NCBI GenBank assembly: GCA_016710135.1
Contig: JADJLM010000002.1
Span: 248,001-312,000, forward strand
Source of the DNA: Nitrosomonas sp.
Lineage (GTDB): Bacteria > Pseudomonadota > Gammaproteobacteria > Burkholderiales > Nitrosomonadaceae
DNA length: 64,000 nucleotides
Direction: 5' to 3'
The position numbers and the translations under genes were made by a program. This document shows positions 24,016 through 33,784 of the stretch, one piece after another (position 1 is the first letter of the stretch; each line of letters starts with the position of its first letter). The notes under the pieces are model-generated. The model ran no database searches, was not told the origin of the DNA, and saw only the letters and a list, made by a program, of their open reading frames with translations.

Positions 24016-24717
24016 ATGAATATTGTTCAAATTAGTAATGTATCTAAAGAATATATGTTGGGTGAGCAGCATGTCCAAGCATTGAAAGATATTAACCTAG
24101 AGATTGAGGAACGTATTTTTTTAGCAATTGCAGGACCATCAGGAAGTGGAAAGTCTACTTTACTTAATCTAATTGGCTGCATTGATATACCAACTACTGG
24201 AAAAATTTTTATAAATGGTCAGGATACAAACGGAAAAACACCAGATGAATTATCAGAGCTTAGATTAAGAAATATCGGCTTTATTTTTCAGACATTTAAC
24301 CTATTTCCGGTTTTATCAGCAGAAGAAAACGTGGAATACCCCTTACTTCAGATTAAAGAATTGGATTTTACTGAACGTCAGAGAAGGGTTGTAAAATTTC
24401 TCGACATTGTTGGTTTGTCTAAATTTGCTCATCATCGCCCTAATCAATTAAGTGGTGGCCAGCGTCAGAGAGTAGCAATTGCGCGTGCTTTGGCTACTCA
24501 TCCTAAAATTATTCTGGCGGATGAACCTACTGCTAATCTTGACCATAAAACAGGTGAAGGGATTTTGGAATTGATGAAGGAAATTAACAGAAAAGATAAG
24601 ACTACTTTTATTTTTTCAACCCATGATTCACGTGTGATGGCCATGGCAGACCGGTTGATTCATATAGAAGACGGTAGGATTATTGGAGGAAACGCTGTTA
24701 ATGGTAAGGGAAGTTAA
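24016..24717 (+). CDS. ABC transporter ATP-binding protein, LolD/MacB type
   Basis: The 233-residue ATPase has Walker A GPSGSGKSTLLNLIG, Q-loop FIFQTFNLFPVLSAEENV, signature LSGGQRQRVAIARAL, Walker B IILADEPTANLD and H-loop FSTHD. This is the subgroup that energises FtsX-like permeases (LolCDE, MacB). The two 414-residue permeases at 26167-28630 are the obvious partners although they are on the other strand. The downstream outer-membrane protein starts 3 bp after the stop and is co-transcribed. Confidence 0.93.
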   Translation: MNIVQISNVSKEYMLGEQHVQALKDINLEIEERIFLAIAGPSGSGKSTLLNLIGCIDIPTTGKIFINGQDTNGKTPDELSELRLRNIGFIFQTFNLFPVLSAEENVEYPLLQIKELDFTERQRRVVKFLDIVGLSKFAHHRPNQLSGGQRQRVAIARALATHPKIILADEPTANLDHKTGEGILELMKEINRKDKTTFIFSTHDSRVMAMADRLIHIEDGRIIGGNAVNGKGS

Positions 24718-24720
24718 CAA

Positions 24721-26166
24721 GTGTCTTTTGCACAATTTTACAAAATGATTGGAGCTTATTTAGCAATAACAGGCGTAATACTTTTAGCAAGCATCTCATA
24801 TTGTTTGGGTTCTGATAAAACGAATATTCCATTAATTAAACAAGAAATTAAAAGCGTAGGTACGGATAAGATTGCATCTCTGGATGGCTTATTCATAGAT
24901 GATAAATCATCATCATCAACGAAAGTTTCTGATCAAAATTTCAAACAAACATCAAGCTGGCGCGGCTTCTCACAATATGAAATGGCATTTGCGTACGCAG
25001 ATCCTGATCATTTGTCAAAAATGCGCTTACGGACTGAACTTGAGAATATTCGTCAAATCAATTCATTCATTAAATGGAAGTTAAGTGGTCGAATTGACTA
25101 TGATGCAGTGTATAGCATTTCAAATTTTTACTCACACAATGTGCGAGAAGATCAGCGATTTGAGTTCTGGTTGCGCGAAAATTATTTAGATATTTCTCGG
25201 GGCAATTGGGATTTTCGTGTCGGCCGGCAACATATTATTTGGGGAGAAATGGTTGGTTTATTCTTTGCTGATGTGGTATCAGCGAAAGATATGCGAGAAT
25301 TTGTGTTACAGGATTTTAATCTACTTAGAATCCCACAGTGGGCATTACGAACCGAATATTCCAAAAATAATTTTCACGCGGATCTGGTTTGGATTCCGTT
25401 TGCAACCTTAGATAAGATTGGTAGGCCTGGTGAACCAGGCAAGTCAGCAGCTGAGTTCTACCCTTTTGCACTTCCAGATCAATTACAAGCCACATTTCTA
25501 AACGAAGATCGTTCAGGCCGTAATGTTGCCAACTCAAACTATGGTTTACGTTTATCACAACTCGTTAATGGATGGGATTTCTCAGCGTTTTATTATCATA
25601 GCCTTGATGCATCTCCTACTTTCCATCTTGTTGGCGGAGAGCTTGGTAAACCTGTATTTCAAGCGCGTCATGATCGGATTGATCAAGTTGGGAGTACATT
25701 CTCTAAAGATTTAGGTTCAGTAGTGGTCAAAGGTGAATTTGTCTATACCAACGGTAGGCAATTTAATGTAACGCGATTCTTACAACCGTTTGGGTTAGTT
25801 CAACAAGATACTGTTGATTATGCATTAGGGCTCGATTTTAGCCTGCCTGCAGAGATCAGAACTAACCTACAGTTTTTTCAGCGAGTTTTTCTTGGCTATG
25901 ATCGGGATATTTTCCATGATAAGTGGGAAAGTGGCGCGAGCATCATGCTTAATCGAAAATTATGGCAGGATGTTGAAGTTCAGACACTGCTGATACATAG
26001 CCTGAATCGAGTAGAATGGATGCTCAGACCCAGAATTAATTGGAATTTCACAAAAAATTGGCGACTTGCATTGGGTGCTGATATGTTCGAGGGGCCGGCA
26101 ACGGGGCTTTTTGGTCGTTTTGCAAATAATGATCGTATTTTTACAGAGATTCGTCTTTCATTCTGA
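24721..26166 (+). CDS. DUF1302-like outer-membrane beta-barrel protein
   Basis: A hydrophobic N-terminus (MIGAYLAITGVILLASISYC) looks like a signal peptide. The mature part has barrel-type alternating strands and the segments DFRVGRQHIIWGEMVGLFFA and LLRIPQWALRTEY, typical of DUF1302 proteins, and ends in an aromatic-rich strand (RIFTEIRLSF) that fits BAM recognition. The GTG start at 24721 follows the ABC gene by 3 bp; ATG 24748 is an alternative. Such barrels often accompany LolA-like proteins and lipid exporters, so it may be the outer-membrane partner of this system. It meets the permease gene end to end, with no gap. Confidence 0.75.
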   Translation: MSFAQFYKMIGAYLAITGVILLASISYCLGSDKTNIPLIKQEIKSVGTDKIASLDGLFIDDKSSSSTKVSDQNFKQTSSWRGFSQYEMAFAYADPDHLSKMRLRTELENIRQINSFIKWKLSGRIDYDAVYSISNFYSHNVREDQRFEFWLRENYLDISRGNWDFRVGRQHIIWGEMVGLFFADVVSAKDMREFVLQDFNLLRIPQWALRTEYSKNNFHADLVWIPFATLDKIGRPGEPGKSAAEFYPFALPDQLQATFLNEDRSGRNVANSNYGLRLSQLVNGWDFSAFYYHSLDASPTFHLVGGELGKPVFQARHDRIDQVGSTFSKDLGSVVVKGEFVYTNGRQFNVTRFLQPFGLVQQDTVDYALGLDFSLPAEIRTNLQFFQRVFLGYDRDIFHDKWESGASIMLNRKLWQDVEVQTLLIHSLNRVEWMLRPRINWNFTKNWRLALGADMFEGPATGLFGRFANNDRIFTEIRLSF

Positions 26167-27381
26167 TCAATAATTTTGACGAAGTGCGTCAACGATTTTA
26201 ATCTGGGTAACTTTTCTTGCAGGGTAGATAGTTGCTAATAATGTTGCGCCTAATCCAATAACAACTGCAATTAGAATATCGAAGGGGATTATTTGGATTT
26301 GAGCAATATAACCTACGCTTGCATTGGGTGGCGGCGGCATCGGGACACCAATTGCAGAAATGATAAACGCTAACAGTAAAGCTAATCCAACTCCTACGAT
26401 ACTTCCCACTAAACCTAGAATTAAGTTTTCTGATATTATTAACTGGTAGACTTGACTACTTCGGTTACCAAGTGCCATCATCGTACCGAATTCACCCACT
26501 CTCTCAAAGATACTCATACTAACACTGTTGAATACACTGAGTGTGACCATAATTAGAATAATCCACTGCAAAATCTTAAATTGGCTTTCATAAAGCAATA
26601 CTGTTTTCTCGTAATAATCACTTAACTCTTGCCATGTCCTTAGATCTAGATCTAGACCGCTCAGCTGACTCTTAAGAAGAGTGGCCATTGTCGCAGTCTG
26701 TTTAGTATTAGTTAGAGAAACGACTATGACATTAATTCCTTCACTATTAATAAGCATTTGTGCAGCTGTAAGGGGAATTTTTACTGCACGAGCATCATAA
26801 TCATTCGAGTAGCTCTGAAAGATACCTATCACTTTAAAGTCTAAGCTATTGAGCGTACCATCGAGCGTATTAGTCAATATTGTTACATGATCATCTGGCG
26901 TTAGTCCTAGCATGCTAGCAATACCCTGTCCAAGCATGATTCCAAACTGATCATTATCAGTAAGCATTCTACCTGAGACGATTTGAACATAATTACCAAA
27001 AGAAGCAGACTCTAATTCTGGTTCTATTCCTTCACCTGTTATTGGAAAATCATTATGACCATTATTCAAGAGGCCTGAGAAATATAACCGACCCATAATT
27101 TTACCTGTGATTGGTGTGCCCGACATAACCTGTTTAATGTGATCAGGTGAGGGAATCAGGTATTTCTCAGGAAAACGAGTTCCGAGTTCATAGTATCCGC
27201 GCTTATAAACTTGGATATGGCCTGTTTGAGATTGGATAAGAGCCTCCCCAAGCTGAACAAATATATCGTTGATCCAACCACTTACAATAATAATGCTTAT
27301 TACACCACTCATAATTGCAATGAGTGTCATTAGACTATGTGTTACCTGGCGATATAGATTACGAGCTGCAAGTTTTAGCAT
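26167..27381 (-). CDS. FtsX/MacB-type ABC permease (second of pair)
   Basis: The protein has one N-terminal membrane helix (LMTLIAIMSGVISIIIVSGW), a large periplasmic MacB-like domain and three C-terminal helices with the FtsX signature (VFNSVSMSIFERVGEFGTMM, MALGNRSSQVYQLIISENLI). ATG 27381 (MLKLAARNLYRQ) follows the upstream permease stop by 4 bp and is preferred to ATG 27411, which would overlap it. It is similar to its neighbour, suggesting an ancient duplication and a heterodimeric permease as in LolC/LolE. Confidence 0.88.
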   Translation of the reverse strand: MLKLAARNLYRQVTHSLMTLIAIMSGVISIIIVSGWINDIFVQLGEALIQSQTGHIQVYKRGYYELGTRFPEKYLIPSPDHIKQVMSGTPITGKIMGRLYFSGLLNNGHNDFPITGEGIEPELESASFGNYVQIVSGRMLTDNDQFGIMLGQGIASMLGLTPDDHVTILTNTLDGTLNSLDFKVIGIFQSYSNDYDARAVKIPLTAAQMLINSEGINVIVVSLTNTKQTATMATLLKSQLSGLDLDLRTWQELSDYYEKTVLLYESQFKILQWIILIMVTLSVFNSVSMSIFERVGEFGTMMALGNRSSQVYQLIISENLILGLVGSIVGVGLALLLAFIISAIGVPMPPPPNASVGYIAQIQIIPFDILIAVVIGLGATLLATIYPARKVTQIKIVDALRQNY

Positions 27382-27385
27382 GAGG

Positions 27386-28630
27386 CTATCGATTATGCCG
27401 AAGCGCATCAACTATATGGATGCGAGTTGATTTCCAGGTCGGAAAAATAGCAGCGATGATAGTTGTCACGACGACAAGTATAAAGGACTCGATTAAGGAA
27501 TCGGTTGTTACGATTATTTGACCAATATAGCCTCGAGTCATTCCTGGTGGCGGAGGCATCGGGATTCCTATTTTAGAAATAATATCGGCTAATAGCATTG
27601 CTAACAGTATGCCAAGTAGTCCTCCAGTACAACCGATTAGTAAAGCTTCTCGGAAGAATCCCCTCATTATTTCTCTTTTTTTTATTCCGAGTGCCATGGT
27701 TGTTCCAATTTCACCTACTCTTTCCATAATATTGGTTGTCATCATATTAGAGATGCTAAGCATGATAATTAATGCGATGATTAGTTTGATAACCCAAACT
27801 TGTTTTGAAAACAACTCAATAGTCTTATTATAAAAATCTGATAAATGATACCAAGGAACGACCTCGTATTGTTTAGGTGGAAGTGTCGCATTGAGTTTGT
27901 TGAGAACCTGATCTGTTTGCTCAGTATCATTTAGTAGAACAATCCAACTATGTATGTTTTGTGTTCTAAGCAGTTTCTGTGCCGTTTCTATTGGGATACG
28001 AAGTGCGTTATCATCGTATGCTTTACTTACAGTATTAAATATTCCCTCAACAGTCATTTCAATTGCATTCACTCCACCCGAAACTGTTCTGACAAATAAT
28101 ACAACTTGATCACCAATTTTTAGACCCAAACTATTGGCAAGACCTTCACCAGCGATAAGATGAAGTGGAGATTCGCGGGATAAGTTATTGCCTGATAGAA
28201 TTTGTAAGGAATTGCCAAAATATTTCTGCTCTATCGGATCAATGGCATCCCCGATAAAAGAGATCGTAGACTCTCCATGACTTATTAATCCACTAAAGGA
28301 TAATCGAGGGACAATTGCTTTTATTTCGGATATAGAATTGTTAGTTAGTTCTGTGGGGAGTTCCGCAGGCATTAAAAACGCATTAGGATTTACTTTACCC
28401 ATTCGGTGAAAGTTAGGCTGCACTACCTGTATATGACCTAGCTGTGAATAAATTGTAAGCTCTCTTAATTCTCGTAGCATCCATTTTATAAAGCCATCTG
28501 CCAGAATTAAGGCCACAATTCCAAAAACGATAGAACCAATAGTAATCAAGCTTCTACGCTTATTTCGAGTTACATTGCGATAAGCCAGGTAAAAATTTAT
28601 CCAATACAAGTTATTCATGAGCTTTACCAA
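27386..28630 (-). CDS. FtsX/MacB-type ABC permease (first of pair)
   Basis: The 414-residue protein shows the same four-helix MacB/LolE design as the next gene: LITIGSIVFGIVALILADGF at the N-terminus, a periplasmic domain with VQPNFHRMGKVNPNAFL, and the C-terminal IMERVGEIGTTMALGIKKRE segment. Near the end both permeases share IGIPMPPPP or IGVPMPPPP, a notable conserved loop. It is likely the partner of the ATPase at 24016-24717 in exporting a lipid-like molecule from the inner membrane. Confidence 0.88.
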   Translation of the reverse strand: MVKLMNNLYWINFYLAYRNVTRNKRRSLITIGSIVFGIVALILADGFIKWMLRELRELTIYSQLGHIQVVQPNFHRMGKVNPNAFLMPAELPTELTNNSISEIKAIVPRLSFSGLISHGESTISFIGDAIDPIEQKYFGNSLQILSGNNLSRESPLHLIAGEGLANSLGLKIGDQVVLFVRTVSGGVNAIEMTVEGIFNTVSKAYDDNALRIPIETAQKLLRTQNIHSWIVLLNDTEQTDQVLNKLNATLPPKQYEVVPWYHLSDFYNKTIELFSKQVWVIKLIIALIIMLSISNMMTTNIMERVGEIGTTMALGIKKREIMRGFFREALLIGCTGGLLGILLAMLLADIISKIGIPMPPPPGMTRGYIGQIIVTTDSLIESFILVVVTTIIAAIFPTWKSTRIHIVDALRHNR

Positions 28631-28721
28631 ATCCTAAATTCTTAGAGAAAAACTTGTGGCTCCTTCTTGAAGCTGAGATGCTAAATGATTTAGCAATCCA
28701 AAAGTAGTGCTATAAATAAAT

Positions 28722-29603
28722 TTAGTTAAGTATAAATGGATCATTTCGTAACCCATCTAAACGCAGAAAAAACCTTAGGCTGTCTAATTCTTTGCGATAT
28801 TGTGCAGGGAGCTGTTGATACATGAAATGGATTTTTTCTAAAATATCGTTTGATATTGGTTTATCTTCTGTTTTAACGATCACTAAGAAAGGCACTAAGT
28901 AAGTCGAAAATAGCTCTACCTGTTTAGGTAAATTAACAGTAGTTAATGATTCAAATTCTTCTTTAAGAAACGCTGCACGTAAAGAGCGTTCGTAATCCAA
29001 AGTGAAGATATGAGGTTGATTAGTTGTGTTCATATAAGCAAAGTAAATCACTGATTTTAATGATTTGAGTCGACCAAAATCAGTCAAATATAGCGCTCCA
29101 TCTGGTTTAAGAACTCGATTGATGGAAGCAAAGCAATCGGTCAGATGCTGAAGCGTGGGCAAATGATGGAGTGTCATCGTACTGATAATCGCATCCATAC
29201 TATTATCGGAGAAGTCTTCGAGTTTAGTTATATCAGCTAATTTAAATTCTATATTACGAATTCCGAGCGATTGAGCATATTGCTTTGCATTTTCAAGCAT
29301 ATTGGATGATAAATCGACACCAATAAAGCTAATATCAGGGTTGAGGGCTGCTACTTGACATAGCTGAGTGGCTGGCCCGCACCCTAGATCCAAAACCGTA
29401 TTACATCCTTGGATTACCATGCTGATGCGTGCTGAATGGAATTGATAAGCAGCGGCCATAACACCATCTATTCTTCCTGCAGCAACAAAAGCGGATACTT
29501 GTTGCGGATCATCCATTACTAAATTGGGTTCGGGTTCTCGTGGCAATGTTCTCTTTGCAAATATTTCGTGAAGAATGACTGGAATTAAAGAAAGACTAGG
29601 CAT
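28722..29603 (-). CDS. Class I SAM-dependent methyltransferase
   Basis: Motif I is NTVLDLGCGPATQLCQVAAL at about residues 78-97, followed by FIGVDLSSNMLENAKQYAQ, KLADITKLEDF and STMTLHHLPTLQHL, the usual class I fold signatures. The 293-residue length includes about 70 N-terminal residues of unknown function. Substrate cannot be told from sequence. It lies between the permease genes and the PEP-CTERM gene on the same strand and may tailor the product of this locus. Confidence 0.8.
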   Translation of the reverse strand: MPSLSLIPVILHEIFAKRTLPREPEPNLVMDDPQQVSAFVAAGRIDGVMAAAYQFHSARISMVIQGCNTVLDLGCGPATQLCQVAALNPDISFIGVDLSSNMLENAKQYAQSLGIRNIEFKLADITKLEDFSDNSMDAIISTMTLHHLPTLQHLTDCFASINRVLKPDGALYLTDFGRLKSLKSVIYFAYMNTTNQPHIFTLDYERSLRAAFLKEEFESLTTVNLPKQVELFSTYLVPFLVIVKTEDKPISNDILEKIHFMYQQLPAQYRKELDSLRFFLRLDGLRNDPFILN

Positions 29604-29641
29604 ATCAAAATCTTACTAGGATAGGAATGATATCAATGGGG

Positions 29642-29672
29642 AAACATATTAATTTATATAATTAATATGTTT
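29642..29672. other. AT-rich perfect inverted repeat upstream of the methyltransferase gene
   Basis: A 13-bp perfect inverted repeat (29642-29654 with 29660-29672, loop TATAT) lies about 40 bp in front of the methyltransferase start. It contains only A/T apart from one C/G pair. It could be an operator for a dimeric regulator or a hairpin in the leader RNA. No regulator gene is nearby to support either. Confidence 0.4.
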
Positions 29673-29703
29673 AACGGATAACAGAGATAATAGTAAAACA
29701 AAA

Positions 29704-29735
29704 AACCCACTATCTCATGAAAGAGATAGTGGGTT
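29704..29735 (-). terminator. Strong intrinsic terminator of the PEP-CTERM gene
   Basis: A perfect 13-bp stem (AACCCACTATCTC with GAGATAGTGGGTT, 6-nt loop) is followed on the minus strand by a T-run (TTTTTTGTTTTACT). It lies about 45 bp after the stop of the PEP-CTERM gene at 29781. The PEP-CTERM gene is therefore probably a single-gene transcript. Confidence 0.9.
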
Positions 29736-29780
29736 CAAGATTACGGCTTAGATATTTATAATTGTAAAAATGTTCGACAA

Positions 29781-30665
29781 TTAACTACGTTTACGGAAAC
29801 CTAATAATCCTAATAAGCCAACGCCCAGTAAAGCAAGCGAAGTAGGTTCCGGAACTTGTACAGCTTTGGTGAAATCAAAATCACTACGAGAAAATGCGCC
29901 ATTTGTTAGGCCCTGACCACCTTTAATACTACCACCCCCAATTACGTCAACTGAAACTAAACCACCAGGGCCAATTGCATTTTGTTCAGTCAAATTCTGA
30001 CCTGTCCCATTATACATTGCGCTTAAGCCAAAATTAACATCACCCCCTGTTTGACCTGAGGATAAACCTGCGATAACTGTTGGGTCATTAGAAACAATAG
30101 TAGCTGTAAAGAATGCATCTGCATCAACACCTAAATCACTTCCTACAACTGAAGCACCAAGCCCATCAACTTCCCACAATGCGCCATCACTAGCGGCTGA
30201 GATACAGGTTGCCATACTAACGCAATTGGGAGGAACAATACCTAAATCAGGGGTGCTGTCTAACCACATTGCAACGAGTGAGCCTGCTCCAATATTCGTC
30301 GTATCGACGCCAGGTAGGTAGCTTGCTAAACCGCCAGCTGCTTCACCAAATGTAAACGTCCAACTGCCGCCATTGTTTACTGCAGCGGTGACGTCAATCG
30401 CTAATACACCGGTTAACTCTTGCCCACCAAAACCAGTAGGGCCACCGCCAAAATCACCAGATGAACTAAAAACTTCTAAAACACTAACCAGGGTATCGCC
30501 TACTGACACTACACCATTCGCATCTCTGTCAATAAACCATTCCATATTGTCATCTTCAAAAGTAGTGACAGGTGGATACCAAGTTACTGCAGCGAATGCG
30601 CTTGAGGCACTAAAAGCAACTCCCACTAGCGTTGCTATCATCGTTTTTTTTAAATTTACTTTCAT
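29781..30665 (-). CDS. PEP-CTERM sorting-domain protein
   Basis: The 294-residue protein has a signal peptide (MKVNLKKTMIATLVGVAFSA to SAFA) and the C-terminal sorting domain VPEPTSLALLGVGLLGLLGF followed by RKRS. Exosortase is expected to cut at or near the PEP motif after export, and products are often surface or matrix proteins. The mature part is Gly-, Ser- and Thr-rich and has one Cys pair near residues 148-155 (NCVSMATC). The start has a good ribosome-binding site (AAGGAG). A sigma-54-type promoter lies upstream and a strong terminator follows. Confidence 0.92.
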   Translation of the reverse strand: MKVNLKKTMIATLVGVAFSASSAFAAVTWYPPVTTFEDDNMEWFIDRDANGVVSVGDTLVSVLEVFSSSGDFGGGPTGFGGQELTGVLAIDVTAAVNNGGSWTFTFGEAAGGLASYLPGVDTTNIGAGSLVAMWLDSTPDLGIVPPNCVSMATCISAASDGALWEVDGLGASVVGSDLGVDADAFFTATIVSNDPTVIAGLSSGQTGGDVNFGLSAMYNGTGQNLTEQNAIGPGGLVSVDVIGGGSIKGGQGLTNGAFSRSDFDFTKAVQVPEPTSLALLGVGLLGLLGFRKRS

Positions 30666-30734
30666 TTATTTCTCCTTATAACTATCGAGGTTAAAATTTG
30701 AGCGTTTCTCTTTATCGTTCACACACTTTTTATA

Positions 30735-30751
30735 AAGCATAGATCATGCCA
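30735..30751 (-). promoter_or_regulatory. Sigma-54 promoter candidate for the PEP-CTERM gene
   Basis: The minus strand reads TGGCATGATCTATGCTT, with the diagnostic GG-N10-GC spacing and one mismatch in each of the -24 (TGGCACG) and -12 (TTGCW) boxes. It gives a leader of about 60 nt before the ATG at 30665. RpoN with the PrsK/PrsR two-component system is known to control PEP-CTERM genes in related bacteria. The remaining 250 bp up to 31003 contains no further gene. Confidence 0.7.
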
Positions 30752-31002
30752 CGTTTGTTGATAGTAATCTAATGTACTGATATGTATTGTAATTTTATAA
30801 TAAAAATGAAGAAAGATAAATTAAGGAAGTGAAGGTTTTTTACGGATGTAAAGAAAATCGACATCTGGTTTTAATTTCGTTTTAATAAAGCGATCTTGTT
30901 TTATATCTTATTAATCAATCGTTGTGCGCAATTTGATACATAATCGCAGTAATTTGTAAATTAAAGTTATTTCCCACAAAATCATCAATCTATATTAATG
31001 CG

Positions 31003-32672
31003 ATGACACACCAACCTTTATCTGATGCTTTGGTAGAAGAACTCCGATTAAATCTTGGCGAAGAAAATATTGTTGTTTCTGCAGCTGACCTTGAATTGAC
31101 AACTCGTACTTGCATTCCGTATCAAGAAATCCCTGCAGCGATAGTTTATCCAAGTACTGCTGAACAAGTTCAAATTGTTATGCGTTGTGCTACAAAATAT
31201 AAAGTACCTGTATGGACAGTTAGTACAGGAAAGAATTGGGGGTATGGTGAAAAAACAGCGTGCTACCCAGGTGGTATTACGATGATATTAGAGCGGATGA
31301 ATCGAATTCTTCAAGTTGATGAAGAACTCGGTTTTGCAGTTGTAGAACCTGGCGTTACTTATTACCAACTAAATCATTATTTAAAAGAGCATCATCCTTC
31401 ACTTTGGTCTGATTCTGCTGGCACAACTCCATTCGCAAGCGTACTAGGAAATGCGCTCGATAAGGGACGTGGCCTTACACCTTATGCAGATCATTTTGGG
31501 AATTTGTGCGGAATGGATATTGTGCTTGCTGATGGGCGTTTACTTGAAACAGGTGGAGGGCCAGCAAATAATAATAGTGTGAAGCATGTTTATAAGTGGG
31601 GGTAGGGCCTTACTTAGATGGGCTTTTCACTCAATCAAATCTAGGAATTGTTGTTAAGGCAGGTATCTGGCTAATGCCAGCTCCCGAGTCTTTTGATTGG
31701 GCTGCATTTGAGTATACCGCCACTGAGGAACAGTTTGGTGCGTTTATCGATGATCTTAGGAAGTTAGTTTTCCAGGGGGTGATACGTTCAAGACCGCATC
31801 TAGCCAATGATTTTGCAATGATGTGCATCGTGTCACAATATCCATTCGATCTAATTGGTAAAGAACGTTATCTGTCCGATAGTGCAATGAAACAGTGGTG
31901 TAAGCAGCATGGTGTTGCAGGCTGGACTTTTGGATGCGGGTTATATGGCAGTTCTTCAGAAATTCGCTTTCAAAAACGTGAGATTAAGCGTGTGTTGATG
32001 CGATATGGTCAAGTTCAGTTTTTGGGTGCTGTTATTAAGGATAATTGGTATGGAAAGTTGCTACGTAGAATTGCACCCATAGTTAATCGCGCAAAGGGGA
32101 AATCTGCTGCCTTTATGGATGCGCTGATACCAGGAATTAATCTATTTAGGGGTATTCCAACAGATCATTTTGTGCGTCAAGTTTATTTTAAATCTCATTC
32201 ACAAAAACCACACGGTAATATCGATCCAGCACGTGATCAATGTGGACTGCTTTGGCTAGGTCCTGTAGTTCCTTTTACCTCTACGCACGTAGTGAATGCG
32301 ATTAATCTTGCAAAGGAAATTTTTAGGCGTCATGAGTTTGATTTTTTTGTCGAAATTATTATTGAAAGCCCGCGTGCGATTATTCTTTTGGTGGGAGTTT
32401 TTTATCAGCGTAATGATGCCCAGGAAATTGATCGAGCGACGAAATGGTATAAAGAGATGCGTGAACAGTTTTTAGATCAAGGATATCCTCCTTATCGAGT
32501 TACAACAATGAGCATGCCCGAATCAATGAAAAATAACCCTGTAGCAAGACAATTCTTGGGAGAAATAAAGCATGCTGTAGATCCTAATAGCTTGTTAGCG
32601 CCAGGACGATATGGTGTGAAAGTGGCCACGGACAATACAGAAGTTGTAACTCAGAGTGTTAATCAAGATTAA
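31003..32672 (+). CDS. FAD-binding oxidoreductase of the VAO/4-cresol dehydrogenase type, frameshifted
   Basis: The first frame gives the FAD-binding PCMH domain: PAAIVYPSTAEQVQIVMRCA, TVSTGKNWGYGEK and FAVVEPGVTYYQLNHYL. It breaks at KHVYKWG by a TAG at 31603-31605. The second frame continues VGPYLDGLFTQSNLGIVVKA and ends DPNSLLAPGRYGVK, the C-terminal cap of vanillyl-alcohol-oxidase-type flavoproteins. One more G in GGGGG at 31598-31602 joins both halves (about 556 residues). The substrate is unknown; oxidation of a phenolic or amino-acid-derived group is inferred from the family. It heads a four-gene run on the plus strand. Confidence 0.85.
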
Positions 32673-32682
32673 AGAATTGAAC

Positions 32683-33752
32683 ATGAAGCAATGTAAATTA
32701 TGCTTACTGCCATCGAAGGCGCCAGGTGCTGATATCGATTCAGAAGGAATTTGCTCTTTTTGTAAAACGACCATTGATCATAACAAAGCTCGGTTAGCTG
32801 ATGATCAGGCAAGAACGGAACGAAGTACTAAGCTTGAGCAGATATTTAACGAGCATCGTGGAAAAAACTCATACGATGCGTTGGTATGTCTGAGTGGTGG
32901 AAAAGATAGTCTTTATTTGCTTTATCAGCTGAAAGTTAAATACAAGCTTAATATATTAGCATTTACAACAGACGTAAATATTCCTGAAGTTGCTTGGTCG
33001 AATATTCTGAGAACAATAAAGAAGCTAGATATAGATCATCTTGTTTATCGTCCATCTTCTACATTCTACCAAAAACTCTTTCGTTATTTGTTGATGAATC
33101 AAGAAGAACGAGGAGCTGTTTATACAGTGTCATACGTATATGCTCCATTATTTGAAGGCGATGCACTAACGGTTGCGACTGAAAAAGGCATCCCACTTGT
33201 TCTGGCTGGCTATTCTCCTGGTCAACCAGAACCAAGTAGAATGGAATTCGAGTTTTCTCGTAGCTTGATCACTCAAACGGATTGGACCCCCCAGCTTTAC
33301 GTCAATCAGGTCAATTCTCAGAAGGGGAATTATCACGTTTCTGGAATCCAAAGCATTTTCCAGCAGGGACGCAATTCCCTAGATATATAGCGCCTTTTCA
33401 TGCATGGGACTATGATCAAGAGTCTATGATTCGCGTGGTGCACGAGTTAGGGCTGGTGAAGCGGCGAGCGCACGGTAACCCAATTCATAGTAACTATCCC
33501 ATTAATTGGTTGCTCATGTATTCTGATCTCAAACATTTTGGCTATAATCCTTATGCCCCAGAGTTCTCGGCGCTAATTCGTCAAGGAAAGGCTAATCGAC
33601 TTTATTGGCGATTTATGACACCTATTGTCAATAGTATGATCAAGTACAAATTACTGCTTGGTCGCAATACAACTCTCCAAATGCGTTGGTTGGGATTGTC
33701 AGACAGTGATCTTCGGATAACGCAGCCTTACGGAGCCTATGATCCAAAATAA
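32683..33752 (+). CDS. PP-loop ATPase with zinc-ribbon, WbpG/N-acetyl-sugar-amidotransferase-like, frameshifted
   Basis: The N-terminus has two Cys pairs (CKLCLLPSKAPGAD and GICSFCK) as a zinc ribbon, followed by the PP-loop VCLSGGKDSLYLLYQL. These are shared with WbpG-type amidotransferases and adenine-nucleotide alpha hydrolases, which adenylate a carbonyl and install nitrogen or sulfur. The frame breaks after TQTDWTP and continues in the next frame with PALRQSGQFSEGELSRFWN. One more C in CCCCCC at 33287-33292 restores about 356 residues. It is 10 bp after the oxidase gene, so the two are co-transcribed. Exact reaction unknown. Confidence 0.75.
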
Positions 33753-33784
33753 ATTAGAACGCGGGTTTTTTAAGTAAGTTTTCT

